From positions 1-6,370 of the forward strand of contig CAKOUR010000025.1 of NCBI GenBank assembly GCA_934120635.1: a stretch of DNA of 6,370 nt. Reading direction: 5' to 3'. The position numbers and the translations under genes are program-made. This stretch comes from an uncultured Bacilli bacterium. Lineage in GTDB: Bacteria > Bacillota_I > Bacilli_A > RF39 > UBA660. The notes below the pieces were generated by a model. That model was not told the DNA's origin. It worked only from the letters and a program-made list of their open reading frames with translations, and did not search any database. This document shows, piece after piece, positions 5,817 to 6,370 of the stretch. The first letter of the stretch is position 1; every line of letters begins with the position of its first letter.

Positions 5817-5946
5817 AAATGAAGAAAATAATAGTGGGGTTAATAAAAGCAACATCAACTGGTATAAACCGACTTATGGAAAACTTTTATATGAAGCAAT
5901 AAATAAGGAGGTAGTAATGAAGAAAATTGTAGATAGATTATACTAA
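5812..5946 (+). CDS. Short reading frame of unknown function
   Basis: A 44-codon frame starting ATG 5812 with GAGGA 10 nt upstream and ending at TAA 5944-5946. It contains NINWYKPTYGKLLYEAINKE, which looks like real protein but which I cannot assign. Its last nine codons are the first nine codons of the dinD frame (ATG 5917), in the same frame. It may be a small gene that once ended before dinD, or a remnant tail of another mobile-element gene. A weak promoter-like sequence overlaps its start, in which case only the dinD start at 5917 would be used. Confidence 0.35.
   Translation: MKNEENNSGVNKSNINWYKPTYGKLLYEAINKEVVMKKIVDRLY
5905..5911 (+). promoter_or_regulatory. Ribosome binding site fixing the dinD start
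   Basis: AAGGAGG lies 5 nt before ATG 5917. This is the best ribosome binding site in the right half of the window and shows that ATG 5917, not the internal ATG 5972, is the original start of dinD, which reveals the frameshift. Confidence 0.7.
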
Positions 5947-6370
5947 TAATATTTTTGAAAATATTAAACATATGGATGAATATGGAAATGAATATTGGTA
6001 TGCTAGAGAACTTTCAAAAGTTTTAGAATATAAAGACTGGAGAAACTTCTTAAAGGTTTTAAATAAAGCAAAAGATGCTTGTAAAAATTCTGGGTTTAAT
6101 ATAGATGAACAACTTGTTGAGGTCAACAGGTTGTCAAAAAGAAATAATAATGCCATTGCTAATATACAAGATTATAAACTTTCAAGATATATATGTTATT
6201 TAATAGTACAAAATGCAGATCCAAGCAAAGAAGTTGTTGCTTTAGGACAAACCTATTTTGCTATACAAACAAGAAAACAAGAAATAACAGAGAAAGAATA
6301 TGATTCATTATCAGATGATGAAAAAAGATTTTATCAAAGAAAGTTAACGAGACAAGGTAATTATACCTTG
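5917..6370 (+). pseudogene. dinD: DinD-like protein (DNA-damage-inducible protein D), frameshifted near its start, cut by window edge
   Basis: From about 5945 to the right edge one frame is open for about 142 codons and encodes NIFENIKHMDEYGNEYWYAR, EYKDWRNFLKVLNKAKDAC, QDYKLSRYICYLIVQNADPS, VVALGQTYFAIQTRKQE and SDDEKRFYQRK. I recognise this as the DinD family, related to phage BRO-N/antirepressor-type proteins. In E. coli dinD is SOS-induced and affects RecA function; the role in Firmicutes is not established, and copies often sit on mobile elements. The natural start with AAGGAGG is ATG 5917, which reads MKKIVDRLY and then hits TAA at 5944, one frame off from the DinD frame. Adding two bases or removing one near 5940-5945 restores MKKIVDRLY(T)NNIFENIK. 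An internal ATG at 5972 has no ribosome binding site. So it is probably a pseudogene, unless rescued by frameshifting or due to a sequencing error. The C-terminus is outside the window. Confidence 0.8.

Noticed and set aside
5938..6156. Minus-strand 72-aa frame
   Set aside because: It is the complement of the DinD coding frame, has hydrophobic low-complexity content typical of antisense shadows, and has no ribosome binding site.
1..6370. CRISPR array, tRNA or rRNA genes
   Set aside because: I saw no regularly spaced repeats, no cloverleaf-like sequence and no rRNA-like stretch on either strand.
1..6370. Alternative genetic code (UGA as Trp), considered because of the AT richness
   Set aside because: Conserved tryptophans are encoded by TGG and I found no TGA inside the intact frames, so the standard code fits.

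Overview
The window is very AT-rich, uses TAA-dominated stops and TGG for Trp, and has strong GGAGG-type ribosome binding sites. This points to a low-GC Bacillota genome (Clostridia or gut Bacilli type) using the standard code. The layout looks like an accessory region: an apparently working minus-strand operon sits between decayed genes typical of mobile elements.

Left edge (1-324, plus): the tail of a DUF1016/YhcG-type PD-(D/E)XK nuclease gene, cut off just before the catalytic core. Centre (370-4722, minus): a promoter at 4695-4722, a 25-codon leader peptide (4586-4663), two mutually exclusive hairpins of which one is terminator-like (4519-4560), then five tightly packed genes. In transcription order these are an APH-like kinase fused to a transglutaminase-like domain (3056-4501), a second APH-like phosphotransferase (2044-3042), a GNAT acetyltransferase (1464-2030), a DUF2441 protein (896-1471), and a second GNAT whose normal start is lost or frameshifted (370-846, with homology to about 900). 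The gaps are 13 nt or less, or the genes overlap by a few bases. Small-molecule kinases plus acetyltransferases behind a leader-peptide attenuator is the architecture of drug-inducible resistance operons for ribosome-targeting compounds. Applying it here is inference, because no substrate can be read from the sequence.

Right side: directly upstream of the operon promoter is the C-terminal third of a tyrosyl-tRNA synthetase gene (4788-5258, minus) that still carries its Rho-independent terminator. It is followed by a serine recombinase reduced to its N-terminal ~35 codons joined out of frame to its C-terminal ~110 codons (5326-5765, plus), a short unrecognised reading frame (5812-5946), and a DinD-type gene whose first nine codons are out of frame with the rest (5917 to the right edge, plus).

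The strongest candidates for something undescribed are the leader/attenuator-controlled multi-enzyme operon and the kinase-transglutaminase fusion that leads it.
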